In this document: positions 1-8,678 of the stretch, one piece after another
Layout: the number at the start of each line of letters is the position of its first letter
How positions within the stretch are numbered: position 1 is the first letter of the stretch
Origin: Gemmataceae bacterium
Lineage (GTDB): Bacteria > Planctomycetota > Planctomycetia > Gemmatales > Gemmataceae
Assembly: GCA_025055215.1 (NCBI GenBank)
Contig: JANWYO010000088.1
Span: 1-35,587, forward strand
Reading direction: 5' to 3'
DNA: 35,587 nt
The notes under the pieces: model-generated
Told to the model about the DNA's origin: nothing
Seen by the model: the letters and a program-made list of their open reading frames with translations, nothing else
Databases searched by the model: none
Made by a program: the position numbers and the translations under genes

Positions 1-80
1 CCCGTTCCTCAACATCCCCCCCTACCGGCGTCTCCTGGGGCCGGGGCCCGCGCCCCCGGGGGGGCGCCCGCCCCCGCGAG
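1..80. other. Low-quality contig end
   Basis: The first 80 or so bases are runs of G and C with scarcely any other base. They encode an implausible Pro/Arg/Gly-rich stretch exactly where an iron alcohol dehydrogenase should have its conserved N-terminus. From about position 81 the same frame becomes a normal family sequence. I read this as base-calling or assembly error at a contig edge, not biology. Confidence 0.75.
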
Positions 81-1142
81 CTGGGCGGCCGGCGCGTCCT
101 GCTCGTCACCGACCCGGGGTTGGAATCAGCCGGCCACCCCCAGCGCGCCAGGGACTATCTGCTCGACGCCGGCATGGCCGTCTTCGTGTTCGATGATGTC
201 GAGGAGAACCCGACCACCCGCCACGTCGCCGCTTGTCAGAGTTTCGCGCAAAAGCACCACGTCGATTTCATCGTGGCCATCGGCGGCGGCAGCGCCATGG
301 ACTGCGCCAAGGGAGCCAACTTCCTCCTGACCAACGGCGGTCAGATGGCTGATTACAAAGGCTTCGGCAAAGCGACGAAACCGATGCTGCCGTCGATCAC
401 GGTGCCGACCACGGCCGGGACCGGCAGCGAGGCCCAATCGTATGCCCTGATCGCTGACGAAAAGAGCCACATGAAAATGGCCTGCGGCGACCGCAAGGCG
501 GCGTTTCGCGTCGCCATCCTCGACCCGGAGGTCACGGTGACACAGCCGCCGCGAGTCACAGCCGTCACCGGCATCGACGCCATCGCCCACGCCGTTGAGT
601 CGTTTGTCTGTTCACGGAGGAACCCGATGTCGCAGATGCTGGCTCGCGCTGCCTGGGGCATGCTGGAGCCGACCTTCGAGACGGTGCTTCGCGATCCGAA
701 CGACCTGGAGGCCCGCGGCGCCATGCAGCTGGGGGCCAACCTCGCCGGCTCGGCCATCGAAAATTCCATGCTCGGCGCCGCCCATGCCTGCGCCAACCCG
801 CTGACCGCCCATTATGGCCTGACGCACGGTATCGCCGTCGGTATCCTTCTGCCGCACGTCATCCGCTTCAACGCCCCGGCGGTGGCCGAACTGTACGCCG
901 AGCTATCCCACGAAACCGGCCTGTCCAACGGCGACCTGACCATCTCCGCCGAGACCCTCGCCCAACGGATCACCGAACTCCTGACACTCGCCGGCCTGCC
1001 GACGACCTTGTCGGAGTGCGGCGTCAGCGAGACCATCCTACCGCTGTTGGCCGAGGAGGCGGCCGGGCAGTGGACGGCACGTTTCAATCCTCGGCCGGTG
1101 ACAGAGAAAGAGTTGCTCCAGCTCTATCAGGCAGCTTTGTGA
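3..1142 (+). CDS. Iron-containing alcohol dehydrogenase (5'-partial)
   Basis: Group III (Fe-dependent) alcohol dehydrogenase, expected to interconvert alcohols and aldehydes with NAD(P) in the cytoplasm. The frame is open to the left edge. A start at the TTG at 120 would miss the family's N-terminal Rossmann strand: in-frame codons 81-119 give LGGRRVLLVTDPG, typical of the family, so the true start lies upstream in the damaged end. Visible motifs are GGGSAMDCAK (nucleotide binding), PTTAGTGSEA, the metal-ligand segment GIDAIAHAVE (Asp and His) and HACANPLTAHYGLTHG, which supplies the other two His ligands. The stop is 11 bases before the PQQ-repeat gene, so the two may be co-transcribed. The substrate cannot be told from sequence. 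Confidence 0.93.
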   Translation, partial: RSSTSPPTGVSWGRGPRPRGGARPRELGGRRVLLVTDPGLESAGHPQRARDYLLDAGMAVFVFDDVEENPTTRHVAACQSFAQKHHVDFIVAIGGGSAMDCAKGANFLLTNGGQMADYKGFGKATKPMLPSITVPTTAGTGSEAQSYALIADEKSHMKMACGDRKAAFRVAILDPEVTVTQPPRVTAVTGIDAIAHAVESFVCSRRNPMSQMLARAAWGMLEPTFETVLRDPNDLEARGAMQLGANLAGSAIENSMLGAAHACANPLTAHYGLTHGIAVGILLPHVIRFNAPAVAELYAELSHETGLSNGDLTISAETLAQRITELLTLAGLPTTLSECGVSETILPLLAEEAAGQWTARFNPRPVTEKELLQLYQAAL

Positions 1143-1153
1143 GGAGCGTCACC

Positions 1154-2278
1154 ATGCAGCGCCGCCTGATTCTCTCCTCCCTTTTCAGCATCGTGGCATC
1201 GTTGTTGGTCGGATTGCTGCTCGCCGATCAGGCGGCGACCGGCCCCAACCAATGGCCGGTCTTCCGCGGCAATCCCCTCCAATCGGGTGTCACCGAGGCA
1301 TCCCTCCCCGAGACGCTCACCGTCCGCTGGCGAGCTAATACCGCCGACGCCATCGAAGGCGCGGCGGCCATCGCCGACGGCGTGGCTTATGTTCCCTCGC
1401 AGGACGGCCATGTCTACGCCTTCGATTTGGCCACCGGCCAAGTGCGCTGGAAGTACCAGGGCGCGCCGTTCAAGGCCGCTCCCGGCGTCCGTGATGGGGT
1501 CGTTTACGTCGGCGACGGCGACGGCGTCTTCCACTCCATCGACGCCCGCTCCGGACACAAGCGGTGGACGTTTGCCACCAACGCCGAGATCGTCTCCGGC
1601 GCCAATTTCGCCGGCGACCGGGTTCTGTTCGGCTCCTTCGACGAACACCTCTACTGCCTCGACCGCGACGGTAAGCTCGTCTGGAAGTTCCGCATCGATG
1701 GCCCGGTCAACGGCTCGCCGGCGATCGTCGGTGACCGCACCTTCGTCGCTGGCTGCGATAGCGTGCTGCACATCCTCGACCTGAAGACCGGCCGCCAGCT
1801 GGCGTCGGTCGATCTTGAAGGCCAGGCCGGGGCCACGGCTGCTGTCCTGGGCGACCATCTGTACGTGGGCACCATGAGCAACCAGGTCTTGGCCATCCAT
1901 TGGAAGAAGCCCGAGGTTGTGTGGAAATACGAGGCTGCTCGGCGGCAGCAACCGTTTTACGCCTCCGCCGCCGTGACCGACTCGCTGGTCGTCGTCGGCA
2001 GCCGTGACAAACGGGTTCACGCCCTCGACCGCCGCACGGGCCGAGAGGTTTGGACCTTCGCCACCGAAGGGCGTGTGGACAGCTCACCCGTCGTGGTCGG
2101 CAACCGCGTCGTGGTGGGGTCGCTCGACGGGCATCTGTATGTCCTTGACCTGGCCCAAGGGACGCTGCGACAAAAGCTCGACCTGGGCGGCCCCATCTCT
2201 GCGTCGCCCGCCGTGGTCCACAATGCCCTCGTCATCGGCACGGAAAAAGGCGTGGTTTACTGCCTGGGCGGAAAGTAA
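1154..2278 (+). CDS. Exported PQQ-like beta-propeller repeat protein
   Basis: 374 residues. ATG at 1154 is chosen because GAGGAG at 1141-1146 sits at good spacing and the protein then opens with a clear signal peptide or anchor (MQRRL followed by about 18 hydrophobic residues). The rest is about eight tandem beta-propeller blades of the PQQ/BamB type, each with the pattern VYVGSxDGxxYALDxxTGxxxWxF; examples start near residues 80, 120, 160, 200, 285 and 325. The last is clipped at a C-terminal LGGK. Such proteins act as periplasmic scaffolds or, if PQQ is bound, as quinoprotein dehydrogenases. I see no dehydrogenase-specific residues, so a non-enzymatic WD40-like role is more likely. It follows the alcohol dehydrogenase by 11 bases. 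Confidence 0.9.
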   Translation: MQRRLILSSLFSIVASLLVGLLLADQAATGPNQWPVFRGNPLQSGVTEASLPETLTVRWRANTADAIEGAAAIADGVAYVPSQDGHVYAFDLATGQVRWKYQGAPFKAAPGVRDGVVYVGDGDGVFHSIDARSGHKRWTFATNAEIVSGANFAGDRVLFGSFDEHLYCLDRDGKLVWKFRIDGPVNGSPAIVGDRTFVAGCDSVLHILDLKTGRQLASVDLEGQAGATAAVLGDHLYVGTMSNQVLAIHWKKPEVVWKYEAARRQQPFYASAAVTDSLVVVGSRDKRVHALDRRTGREVWTFATEGRVDSSPVVVGNRVVVGSLDGHLYVLDLAQGTLRQKLDLGGPISASPAVVHNALVIGTEKGVVYCLGGK

Positions 2279-2350
2279 CCACGTCAGCCGAGATCGAAGG
2301 ACACGCTCCCCAGCTTGTCCAGGCTTCGCGCCTGGCCGCAACCGTGCGGC

Positions 2351-2376
2351 GCCGACCGGGGCTTACCCCGGTCGGC
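2351..2376. terminator. GC-rich hairpin between convergent genes
   Basis: Perfect 11-bp inverted repeat (GCCGACCGGGG and CCCCGGTCGGC) with loop CTTA, lying between the ends of the converging PQQ-repeat and RluA genes. There is no real T run on either side (TTGG on the right), so termination would be weak or factor-assisted. It could serve both directions. The remainder of 2279-2496 shows no gene. Confidence 0.5.
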
Positions 2377-2496
2377 TTGGTATGCTGCGGAGGACGCCTG
2401 GGTGGCGTGCTGAATCCAGACGTCCCCCGCGGCCAAGCGACAAAGGGGGACGGGTTTACCAGCCCGGATCGAGGCACGCGTCGAGGCGAAGGAAAG

Positions 2497-3471
2497 TCAA
2501 CTGGATCGGCGGCGGAGGCTGTCCAGCAGCTGTTTCATATCGTCGGGCAAGGGGGCTTCCCAGACCAGGAACTTGCCGGTCACGGGATGGACCAGGCCGA
2601 GGCGGACGGCGTGCAGGGCGACGCGCGGGAAGTGGCTGGGATCCGCAAGCGGCGCTCCGTGCACCGGGCGATCATAAATCCGTTCACCGCAGATGGGCGT
2701 GCCGGCTTCACCGAGGTGTATGCGGACCTGGTGCGTCCGGCCGGTCTCCAGTCGGCATTCGACGAGGGTGAAATTTCCGAGGCGTTCCAGGACTTTGACG
2801 TGGGTGATCGCCCGCTGCCCGTGGCCGGGCTGCGGGGCGCTGCCGCGTCGGCCGTCGCCGCGGTCGCGCACCAGCCACGATTCCAGCCGGGCATCGCAAG
2901 CTTGGCCCCGGACAATCGCCCAGTAGCGGCGTTCGATGGTGTGGGCGCGGAATTGCTGGCCCAGGTGGCGCTCAGCCGCTGGCGTTCGGGCAAAGACGAC
3001 CAGTCCACTGGTGTCCTTGTCGAGACGGTGCACGGCCCGCAGCCTCGGGCCGGGGCCGGGGCGGCGGCGGGCGATTAGCGGCGGCAAGAGTTCGGCCAGC
3101 GTGCGGGGCAGAAACCGTCGGGCACGCGCGCCGAACTCCGCCGCTTCGTGCGGATGGCGCATGGTCGTCAGCCCCGGCGGCTTGGCCACCACCACGATGG
3201 CGTCGTCGAGATACCGGATGGCCGACGCATCCAGCAGTGGGCGGACGCAGGAAACCTCGGCGCGACGCCGTCCGACCCGCGGCCACGACACCCGCTGACC
3301 AGCATGCACCCGCCGCCCCAGGTCGCGGCAGGCTTGTCCGTCCACCTCAATCCACCCTTGCTCCGCTAGCCGGCGCAGCTCGGCGCCGGCCACGGGTAAG
3401 TGGAGGCGCAGCAGAGCGGCGAGCGTTTGTCCCGATTCTTCCGGCTCGACGCGAACGCTATCCCGAGCCAT
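2497..3471 (-). CDS. RluA-family 23S rRNA/tRNA pseudouridine synthase
   Basis: 324 residues. Isomerises specific uridines to pseudouridine in structured RNA. An S4 RNA-binding domain occupies roughly residues 10-70 (LRRLAEQGWIEVDGQ, VHAGQRVSW). The catalytic domain carries the signature HRLDKDTSGLVV with H148 and the nucleophilic D151, and further family motifs AKPPGLTT, YWAIVRG and ETGRTHQVRIHL. Length and order match RluA/RluD enzymes. The target uridine (RluC, RluD or a planctomycete-specific site) cannot be assigned, so no symbol is given. The gene converges on the PQQ-repeat gene, and its start lies 42 bases from the stop of the LolA-like gene upstream, allowing a short operon. Confidence 0.92.
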   Translation of the reverse strand: MARDSVRVEPEESGQTLAALLRLHLPVAGAELRRLAEQGWIEVDGQACRDLGRRVHAGQRVSWPRVGRRRAEVSCVRPLLDASAIRYLDDAIVVVAKPPGLTTMRHPHEAAEFGARARRFLPRTLAELLPPLIARRRPGPGPRLRAVHRLDKDTSGLVVFARTPAAERHLGQQFRAHTIERRYWAIVRGQACDARLESWLVRDRGDGRRGSAPQPGHGQRAITHVKVLERLGNFTLVECRLETGRTHQVRIHLGEAGTPICGERIYDRPVHGAPLADPSHFPRVALHAVRLGLVHPVTGKFLVWEAPLPDDMKQLLDSLRRRSS

Positions 3472-3513
3472 TCCACTGTTCCTGACGTCGCCTCCCCAGA
3501 GCCCAGCCGTTGG

Positions 3514-4263
3514 TCACGGCTTGCCGAAGACTTTGTCGGGCAATCGCCCGGTGAGCTTGATGTCGAGCATCTCCACGTCCATGAACGGTTGGCCGTCGTG
3601 GCGGATGGAGACCTGGGTGGGCCGACGAAGCCCACCCACGTCCTTGTATTGGCCGTAGAACTCCTCCTGCGCCACTTCCCGGCCCAAGGCCGCGCTGTAG
3701 ACTCGGCGCTGCGACTTCACCAGCAGCCGACTAGTGGCGTCGAAGTACAGTTCGATGTCGCGGTGGCCGGCGGAAGCCACGCGAAGCCCGATCACCGGCT
3801 GCTCTCCGATCCGATCGGCACCGAGCATGCTGAACTGAAAACCGCGTTCCCGGACGAGGGGCAGGAGCCGGTGGACGCGGTGGGCGTACATCGTCTCCAG
3901 GGCCTCGGCCAGGAGGGGACCTTCGAGCGGGACAGTTCGGCCATCGACGCTCATCCAGCCCTTGTTGCCATCCACGACATGGACGACCAGGTTTTTCCGC
4001 CCTGCCTGCTCCAGTTGCATCACGGTCCGAAACTGGTTCGGAAGTTGGACGATCGACTCACCCACAAAAGGGACATCGCCCCGTGCCGTGTGGAGGACAC
4101 CGCGGGTGCGCAGCTGCTCCGCAGCGAGTTGGTCGAGCCGCCCTTGAACCCCAATCGCCCGGATCGCCTCCGCGAGCAGGCGCCCCGGGTCGTCCTGGGC
4201 GTGGAGCGCGCACGTCAGCCCGAGCAGTCCCACAACCGCCGGAGCGATTCCCATCCGTGGCAT
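3514..4263 (-). CDS. LolA-like exported protein (lipoprotein-sorting family)
   Basis: 249 residues. Two ATGs lie six bases apart (4269 and 4263); GAGGAG abuts the first, so the second, with a 6-base spacer, is preferred. It gives a signal peptide (GIAPAVVGLLGLTCALHAQ, cleavage after HAQ). The mature part has the layout of planctomycete proteins annotated as outer-membrane lipoprotein-sorting proteins: an N-terminal helix, then alternating beta strands with phrases such as VDGNKGWMSVDG, LYFDATSRLLVK and YKDVGGLRRPTQV. Known members bind lipoproteins or lipids in the periplasm; for this subfamily that is inference. It is divergent from YjbQ across 83 bases that hold an inverted repeat. Confidence 0.72.
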   Translation of the reverse strand: MPRMGIAPAVVGLLGLTCALHAQDDPGRLLAEAIRAIGVQGRLDQLAAEQLRTRGVLHTARGDVPFVGESIVQLPNQFRTVMQLEQAGRKNLVVHVVDGNKGWMSVDGRTVPLEGPLLAEALETMYAHRVHRLLPLVRERGFQFSMLGADRIGEQPVIGLRVASAGHRDIELYFDATSRLLVKSQRRVYSAALGREVAQEEFYGQYKDVGGLRRPTQVSIRHDGQPFMDVEMLDIKLTGRLPDKVFGKP

Positions 4264-4292
4264 GACCATCTCCTCGTGCCAAAGGGCGGGCG

Positions 4293-4320
4293 ATTGGTCA
4301 TCATTACACCAAGGACCAAT
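4293..4320. promoter_or_regulatory. Inverted repeat in a divergent promoter region
   Basis: ATTGGTC and GACCAAT form perfect 7-bp arms with 14 bases between them, so the half-sites are 21 bp apart (two helical turns on one DNA face). They sit midway between the divergent LolA-like and YjbQ starts. This geometry fits a dimeric regulator; no regulator gene is adjacent. Confidence 0.4.
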
Positions 4321-4346
4321 TGAGGCCGCAAGACAAGGGAGAAACC

Positions 4347-4748
4347 ATGCACACCTTGACCGTGCAGACCCACCGACGGAACGAATGGATCGACATCACT
4401 CCGCGGGTAGCGGAGGTGGTTCGCCGCGCCGGGCTGAAGCGTGGCCTGTGCCTGGTGTATTGCCCCCACACGACGGCAGCCGTCACCATCAACGAACACG
4501 CGGACCCGGACGTGGCCCACGATGTGCTGACCTGCCTAGCTCGTCTGGTGCCGCATCGGCACCCCGACGAGCGGCATGCCGAGGGGAACAGCGATGCCCA
4601 CGTGAAGGCGAGCCTGCTGGGTGCCAGCGTGCTGGTGATTGTCGAAGGCGCGGAGTTGGTGCTGGGGCAGTGGCAGGGGATTTTTTTCTGCGAGTTCGAC
4701 GGGCCGCGGTCGCGCCAGGTGCTGGTACAAACCCTGGCGTCGGCGTGA
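4347..4748 (+). CDS. yjbQ: YjbQ / UPF0047 family, secondary thiamine-phosphate synthase-like
   Basis: 133 residues, the usual length for the family. The ATG at 4347 follows GGGAGA at good spacing; a TTG at 4320 would only add unrelated residues. Family hallmarks are CPHTTAAVTINE, HADPDVAHD, the histidine-rich HRHPDERHAEGNSDAH, and the C-terminal GQWQGIFFCEFDGPRSR. The conserved His, Asp and Glu residues probably bind a metal. E. coli YjbQ has weak thiamine-phosphate synthase activity and can rescue thiE mutants, but the physiological role of the family is unsettled. No thiamin genes are nearby to support a dedicated role here. It is convergent with the flippase-like gene. Confidence 0.9.
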   Translation: MHTLTVQTHRRNEWIDITPRVAEVVRRAGLKRGLCLVYCPHTTAAVTINEHADPDVAHDVLTCLARLVPHRHPDERHAEGNSDAHVKASLLGASVLVIVEGAELVLGQWQGIFFCEFDGPRSRQVLVQTLASA

Positions 4749-4759
4749 GGGGAAAGACC

Positions 4760-4785
4760 GGGGCGGCGGTCGGGGCCGCCGCCCC
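4760..4785. terminator. GC-only hairpin between convergent genes
   Basis: Perfect 10-bp stem (GGGGCGGCGG and CCGCCGCCCC) around TCGGGG, filling most of the 50-base gap between YjbQ and the flippase-like gene. There is no T tract. It is likely a shared stem-loop that ends or protects both transcripts. Confidence 0.45.
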
Positions 4786-4798
4786 GCCGGCCGCCGCC

Positions 4799-5827
4799 TC
4801 AGGATGCCTCGTCGGCCATCACCGGCATGTCGAGCTTGGCGTCGGCCGACGTCCACGCAGGTTTCGCCTGGAGATAGACCATATAACCAACCAGCCCCAC
4901 CACCCAGGTGATCACCCGCTGCACCAGCGAACCGATCTCGCCCAGCTTGGCCTCGCGACCGAGCAGCAAGTACAAGCCCCCGAAGCTCAACTCGCCAATG
5001 CCGACGCCACCCGGCGTCGGCGACAAAGCCTGGACCACCATGCCGATGGGCACCACCAGGAAATGCTCGCGGAGGGAGGGAACCACATCCGGCTCCAGCA
5101 GGGTGCGGGCGGAGAGGTAGAACGTGCACACGAAGCCGACCTGGGCCACCAGCGACAGGCCGAGGGCCAGGAAGACCTGGCGACCTTTGCGGCGGTACAT
5201 CCAGGCAGCGCGCCAGGCCTCGGCGAGGCTTGGGCCGACCTTCGGCAGCAGTGACAGCCGATGAGCCAGGCGGTTGGCTCGCCGATCGGGGAGGAGGCCG
5301 AGCCCGGTCCAAGCGGCAAGCGAACCAGCGACGACCGTCAGGGCGGTGCCGACGACCCAGCGAAGGTTCGCGCTGGCCAGCACCGCGGGGTCGCCGATCA
5401 GCCAGAACAGCGCTCCCAGCAGCCCCACCAGCCAGAACAATCCCCACAACCCGATGATGCGATCGAACAGGACGGTGGCCACGGCCACGGTTCGCCGGCT
5501 CTGTTCCCGGGCAAGGAAGACGGCCTTAAAGATGTCGCCGCCGATCGAGCCGGGGAGGAAGGTGCTCCAAAACAGTCCCACCCAGCCGAGCCGGATCGCC
5601 TGGCCCACGGTAAAGGGCAATTCCTGGGCGCGCACGAGGACGAACCAGCGGACGAAGGTGAGCGCCACGGCCAGGCTGAACAGCGTCAGGGCCAGGGCAA
5701 AAGGGCCCCAATGGATGGGTCGTTGGAAGGCTTCCTCCAGGCCGTGCCAATTCTTGGCCACGACCCAGGACAACAGACCCAGGCCGACTGCGTACTTGGC
5801 GGCCGTCCAGAGGTGGTGTCGCGTCAC
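4799..5827 (-). CDS. Flippase-like integral membrane protein (lysyl-phosphatidylglycerol synthase TM / UPF0104 type)
   Basis: 342 residues from a GTG at 5827. An ATG at 5911 would add 28 Arg/Gly/Pro residues of no membrane character, and a TATACT box (5882-5887, minus strand) lies between the two, so the shorter form is preferred. It has about eight hydrophobic segments, beginning HHLWTAAKYAVGLGLLSWVV. The family-specific stretches are WSTFLPGSIGGDIFKA (loop with Gly/Asp), RIIGLWGLFW and the re-entrant SPTPGGVGIGE near the C-terminus. Relatives include the membrane domain of MprF and archaeal AglD-type proteins, thought to move or modify lipid-linked groups. The lipid handled here is unknown. 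No cytosolic aminoacyl-transferase domain is present, so it is not a full MprF. Confidence 0.85.
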   Translation of the reverse strand: MTRHHLWTAAKYAVGLGLLSWVVAKNWHGLEEAFQRPIHWGPFALALTLFSLAVALTFVRWFVLVRAQELPFTVGQAIRLGWVGLFWSTFLPGSIGGDIFKAVFLAREQSRRTVAVATVLFDRIIGLWGLFWLVGLLGALFWLIGDPAVLASANLRWVVGTALTVVAGSLAAWTGLGLLPDRRANRLAHRLSLLPKVGPSLAEAWRAAWMYRRKGRQVFLALGLSLVAQVGFVCTFYLSARTLLEPDVVPSLREHFLVVPIGMVVQALSPTPGGVGIGELSFGGLYLLLGREAKLGEIGSLVQRVITWVVGLVGYMVYLQAKPAWTSADAKLDMPVMADEAS

Positions 5828-5947
5828 GATTCGTCCCCGGAAGACACGGGCGGGGCCGACACGGGCGGAACCGACGGAGGAAGTATAAGGCCCCCGGGGA
5901 CGGCCTGCCATGCCGGTGGCGGCCGGCGGCGGGCACGTCCGCCGGCC

Positions 5948-7270
5948 TCAGGGGCGGGCGGAGCGCTCGCGCAGCCGAATCCGCTCGCTCACATCGCAGG
6001 CATGGACCAGGCTGGCGAGCAGCAGCTGCCGTCGATCCGTGGCGCTATACTCCCACTCGCGAACCGGCACGGCTCGCCCGAGGGTGCGGACGAATTGACG
6101 GACGGTTTGGGGCGAGGCGAACGACATCAGCAGGACGAGCATGGCAATGCCGAACATCTTCAGCCCCATCAGGACCGCGATGCCGGTGTGGAAGAGGACG
6201 GCGGCGGCGACCATCAGGCCCCGCAGCCGGGTCCAGACGAGGAAGGGAAAGCCGATCTCCAGCACGAGCGTGTACAGCACCCCGCCGGTCATGGTGATTT
6301 CCCACAGCCAGCGGTGGCGGCAAAGCCAGCGGAGGGCTTCTTCGTAGAACGGATAGCGGAGGGGGGCGAATTCGTAGTTTGCCAGGGTCCACCACAAGGC
6401 GGTGCCGGTCCACCAGCTGTTGCCCAGAAGTTTGGAAATTCCGGCGGCGAAGTAGATGATGCAGAAGTGCACCTGCATCAGCCGAATGGCGAAGTTCGCC
6501 GACACCAGCGGTTGCGGCCGCAGCACCGGCGGCGGCTCGTGTCGTCGCAAGGCCCGGTAGGTTTGCCACCAACGGCCAATGAGCCGATCCACCGACAGCG
6601 CTGCCCCGCTCGGGCCGATCATGGTGTAAATCAGGGCAATGTTCATCATGGTATCGACGCCGAACAGCGATGTCTGGCCCCGATTGATGTAGCTGAGCGC
6701 CGCCAGCCAGGTCAGCACCGACGTAATCCGTGTGGCGACCCCCAGCGTGTACAGCACCATGATGCCCAGAAAAGCGCGGTGCACCGCGAGCATCCAACCT
6801 GGATCAGTGACGTGGAACCAGATCGACCAGGCGGTCTGGCCCAGGGCAATCGCTTGCCGCTTGTCGCGGTTCCAGCGGGCGCGAAACTCCTCCAGCTCTT
6901 TTCGCTCCGCCGGATCGGTCGGCTCCGGCAGAGGTTCCTCCTCCCAACTGGACGGCTGCTTCATGTAGGGAAATTCCGTCCGGAAGAGGTTCATGGTGGG
7001 CAGGTCCAGCCAGGCCTCCGGGCCCATCAGCTCGTAGAGGTCGGTCCCGTACGCCCAGTGGATGTAGAGGACGAGCAAGCCAGTGCAGATGCGGATCAGC
7101 CCCAGCGGCGTTGGGTCGGCGGGCGTGAACCAGAAGCGGTTCCAGGCTTGCACCACCTCGCGGAGCCGTTGGCGAAAGCCGCGGCCATTGGCCGCCGTGT
7201 CTCCCCCTTCGCCTCCCGCGACGGCCTCCTTTTCGGGATTGACCGGACGCTCCGTCGGATCGTGGGTCAT
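5948..7270 (-). CDS. HTTM-domain membrane protein (vitamin K-dependent gamma-carboxylase-like)
   Basis: 440 residues. The start at 7270 overlaps the upstream stop as ATGA, with GGGAGGGGG just before it; a start 15 bases further upstream is less likely. HTTM proteins share the four-helix membrane core of vitamin K-dependent gamma-carboxylase. Here the first helix region reads PLGLIRICTGLLVLYIHW, followed by several more spans, HFCIIYFAAGISKL near the middle, and TRLRGLMVAAAVLFHTGIAVLMG toward the end. Family enzymes use reduced vitamin K in the membrane, but bacterial HTTM members are mostly uncharacterised. Coupling to the preceding membrane protein suggests the two form one complex. Confidence 0.85.
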   Translation of the reverse strand: MTHDPTERPVNPEKEAVAGGEGGDTAANGRGFRQRLREVVQAWNRFWFTPADPTPLGLIRICTGLLVLYIHWAYGTDLYELMGPEAWLDLPTMNLFRTEFPYMKQPSSWEEEPLPEPTDPAERKELEEFRARWNRDKRQAIALGQTAWSIWFHVTDPGWMLAVHRAFLGIMVLYTLGVATRITSVLTWLAALSYINRGQTSLFGVDTMMNIALIYTMIGPSGAALSVDRLIGRWWQTYRALRRHEPPPVLRPQPLVSANFAIRLMQVHFCIIYFAAGISKLLGNSWWTGTALWWTLANYEFAPLRYPFYEEALRWLCRHRWLWEITMTGGVLYTLVLEIGFPFLVWTRLRGLMVAAAVLFHTGIAVLMGLKMFGIAMLVLLMSFASPQTVRQFVRTLGRAVPVREWEYSATDRRQLLLASLVHACDVSERIRLRERSARP

Positions 7271-8514
7271 CGGTCCCCCTCCCAAGGCGAGCTGCCGGCA
7301 TGCCGCGTCAAATAGTCATCCGCCCCGACGATGGGGGCCTTGCGCGGGTCAGGAAGGACCTGGACTTGAAAAGGCCGCAATTCCGTGGGCGGAAGCGAAT
7401 AGCGGGGCACGATGGGAATCATCCAATACAAGAGAGGGTCGTTCGGGTCCTTAAGGTTGCCGTCGGCGTCAAATTCCCCCAGGTAATAGGGGACAAAGAG
7501 GAACTTCGCCAACGGGTCTACGTCCGGCCGGAGGAACTCTGCCGGCCGCATCATGTTGTGAACGACGCGGTACATCTTGACGCCGACCACCGGCAACTCG
7601 GGGTCGTGGGGATGGGGCGAATGGCGGGCGATGTGGCGGGCGTAGCTGGCGATCGTTCGGCGAGCGATCTCGGTGGGGACTTTGTATTGGATAGTATCGG
7701 AGAAGTACGGGTGCAGCGGGATCGGCCCCCGCGGAAACTGCTGCCCCGCGGTGACACGCTGATGGCGGATGGCGTCGGGAACGACCGGCGTCGGATAAGT
7801 GCTGTTCAGCGTTTCGGTGAGCGCCAGCCGCCGATAGTATTGCTGGCCCAGTGGATCCTTGTCGAGGTCGGCGGGACTGGGGACTTTGATCCATCGGGAG
7901 CTGCCGTCGGTATATTCCACCCGCGCCCAAAGCAGCGTCGCGGGGCCTGGCTCGGGTGAATAGAAGTGGTAGGCATTGTTGAGGTAGACGAACTGAAGAT
8001 ACGGGCGATAAAACCGAAGCCACAATTCGTTGGGCAGCCAAGCCGCGGGCGGGTCCCCTCCGGGCGTGGGGACGGAAAAGACGGCCGTCAGGATGCCACC
8101 GAAATGGAGCAACACCAGGACGCTGACGACGGCGCGAGCGGCCGCGCGGGGCACCAACACCAGCAGGCAGGCGACGGCAGCTACCGCGGCCATCACTCCC
8201 ACCACCAGTTGCGCCGAGTCCCATAGCAGCGCCGTCTCGGGCCGCGAGGTCTCAAAATCCATCGCCCAATAGACCAGCAGGGCGGTCAGCGCCGCCACGG
8301 CCAAGATCTCCGGCGCCCGCGGGCGAATCCACACCCCCACCCCGGCCGACACCAACGCCAGCAGAAACAGACCGACCTTCGGCAAGTACCATGCCCCCAC
8401 CACCGCCCCCAAAACGAACGCCACGGCACCGGCCGATAACCCCAGCAGCAGCGCCGGCCAGGGGTTGGTGACCAGGGCAATGTCCTCATCAGCAGCGGAA
8501 GCAGGCGCAATCAT
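7267..8514 (-). CDS. Planctomycete membrane protein of unknown function, coupled to HTTM protein
   Basis: 415 residues from the ATG at 8514; the longer frame upstream has unrelated composition. The first half has about six hydrophobic segments (for example WPALLLGLSAGAVAFVLGAV, VGLFLLALVSAGVGVW, ARAVVSVLVLLHFGGILTAV). The second half is soluble and probably extracytoplasmic, rich in Tyr, Pro and His (YLNNAYHFYSPEPGPATLLW, YKVPTEIARRTIASYARHIA, PVVGVKMYRVVHN). I do not recognise an enzymatic motif. It overlaps the HTTM gene by four bases, so the products are probably made in matched amounts. Proteins of this shape next to HTTM genes are, as I recall, recurrent in planctomycetes; the function is not known. 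Confidence 0.75.
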   Translation of the reverse strand: MIAPASAADEDIALVTNPWPALLLGLSAGAVAFVLGAVVGAWYLPKVGLFLLALVSAGVGVWIRPRAPEILAVAALTALLVYWAMDFETSRPETALLWDSAQLVVGVMAAVAAVACLLVLVPRAAARAVVSVLVLLHFGGILTAVFSVPTPGGDPPAAWLPNELWLRFYRPYLQFVYLNNAYHFYSPEPGPATLLWARVEYTDGSSRWIKVPSPADLDKDPLGQQYYRRLALTETLNSTYPTPVVPDAIRHQRVTAGQQFPRGPIPLHPYFSDTIQYKVPTEIARRTIASYARHIARHSPHPHDPELPVVGVKMYRVVHNMMRPAEFLRPDVDPLAKFLFVPYYLGEFDADGNLKDPNDPLLYWMIPIVPRYSLPPTELRPFQVQVLPDPRKAPIVGADDYLTRHAGSSPWEGDR

Positions 8515-8678
8515 CGTTCCGTTCACGCTTGGCGTGCCCAGGATCGGCCGACTCGCCGCGGTCGAGTCGGCCCTGAATCGCCTGTCAGGATACCCGAAAC
8601 TTGGTCGGTCGATGAAGGCGAATCTCTCTAACAGGAAACGGGGTCTGTTCGTTGGCTTGCGCTGTAGGGTAACAGGAG

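Noticed and set aside
5261-7315. Open frame of 684 codons on the plus strand
   Set aside because: It is antisense to the flippase-like and HTTM genes, which have clear membrane-family sequence. Its translation is Gln/Gly/Arg/Pro-rich with no domain, as expected of a GC-rich shadow frame.
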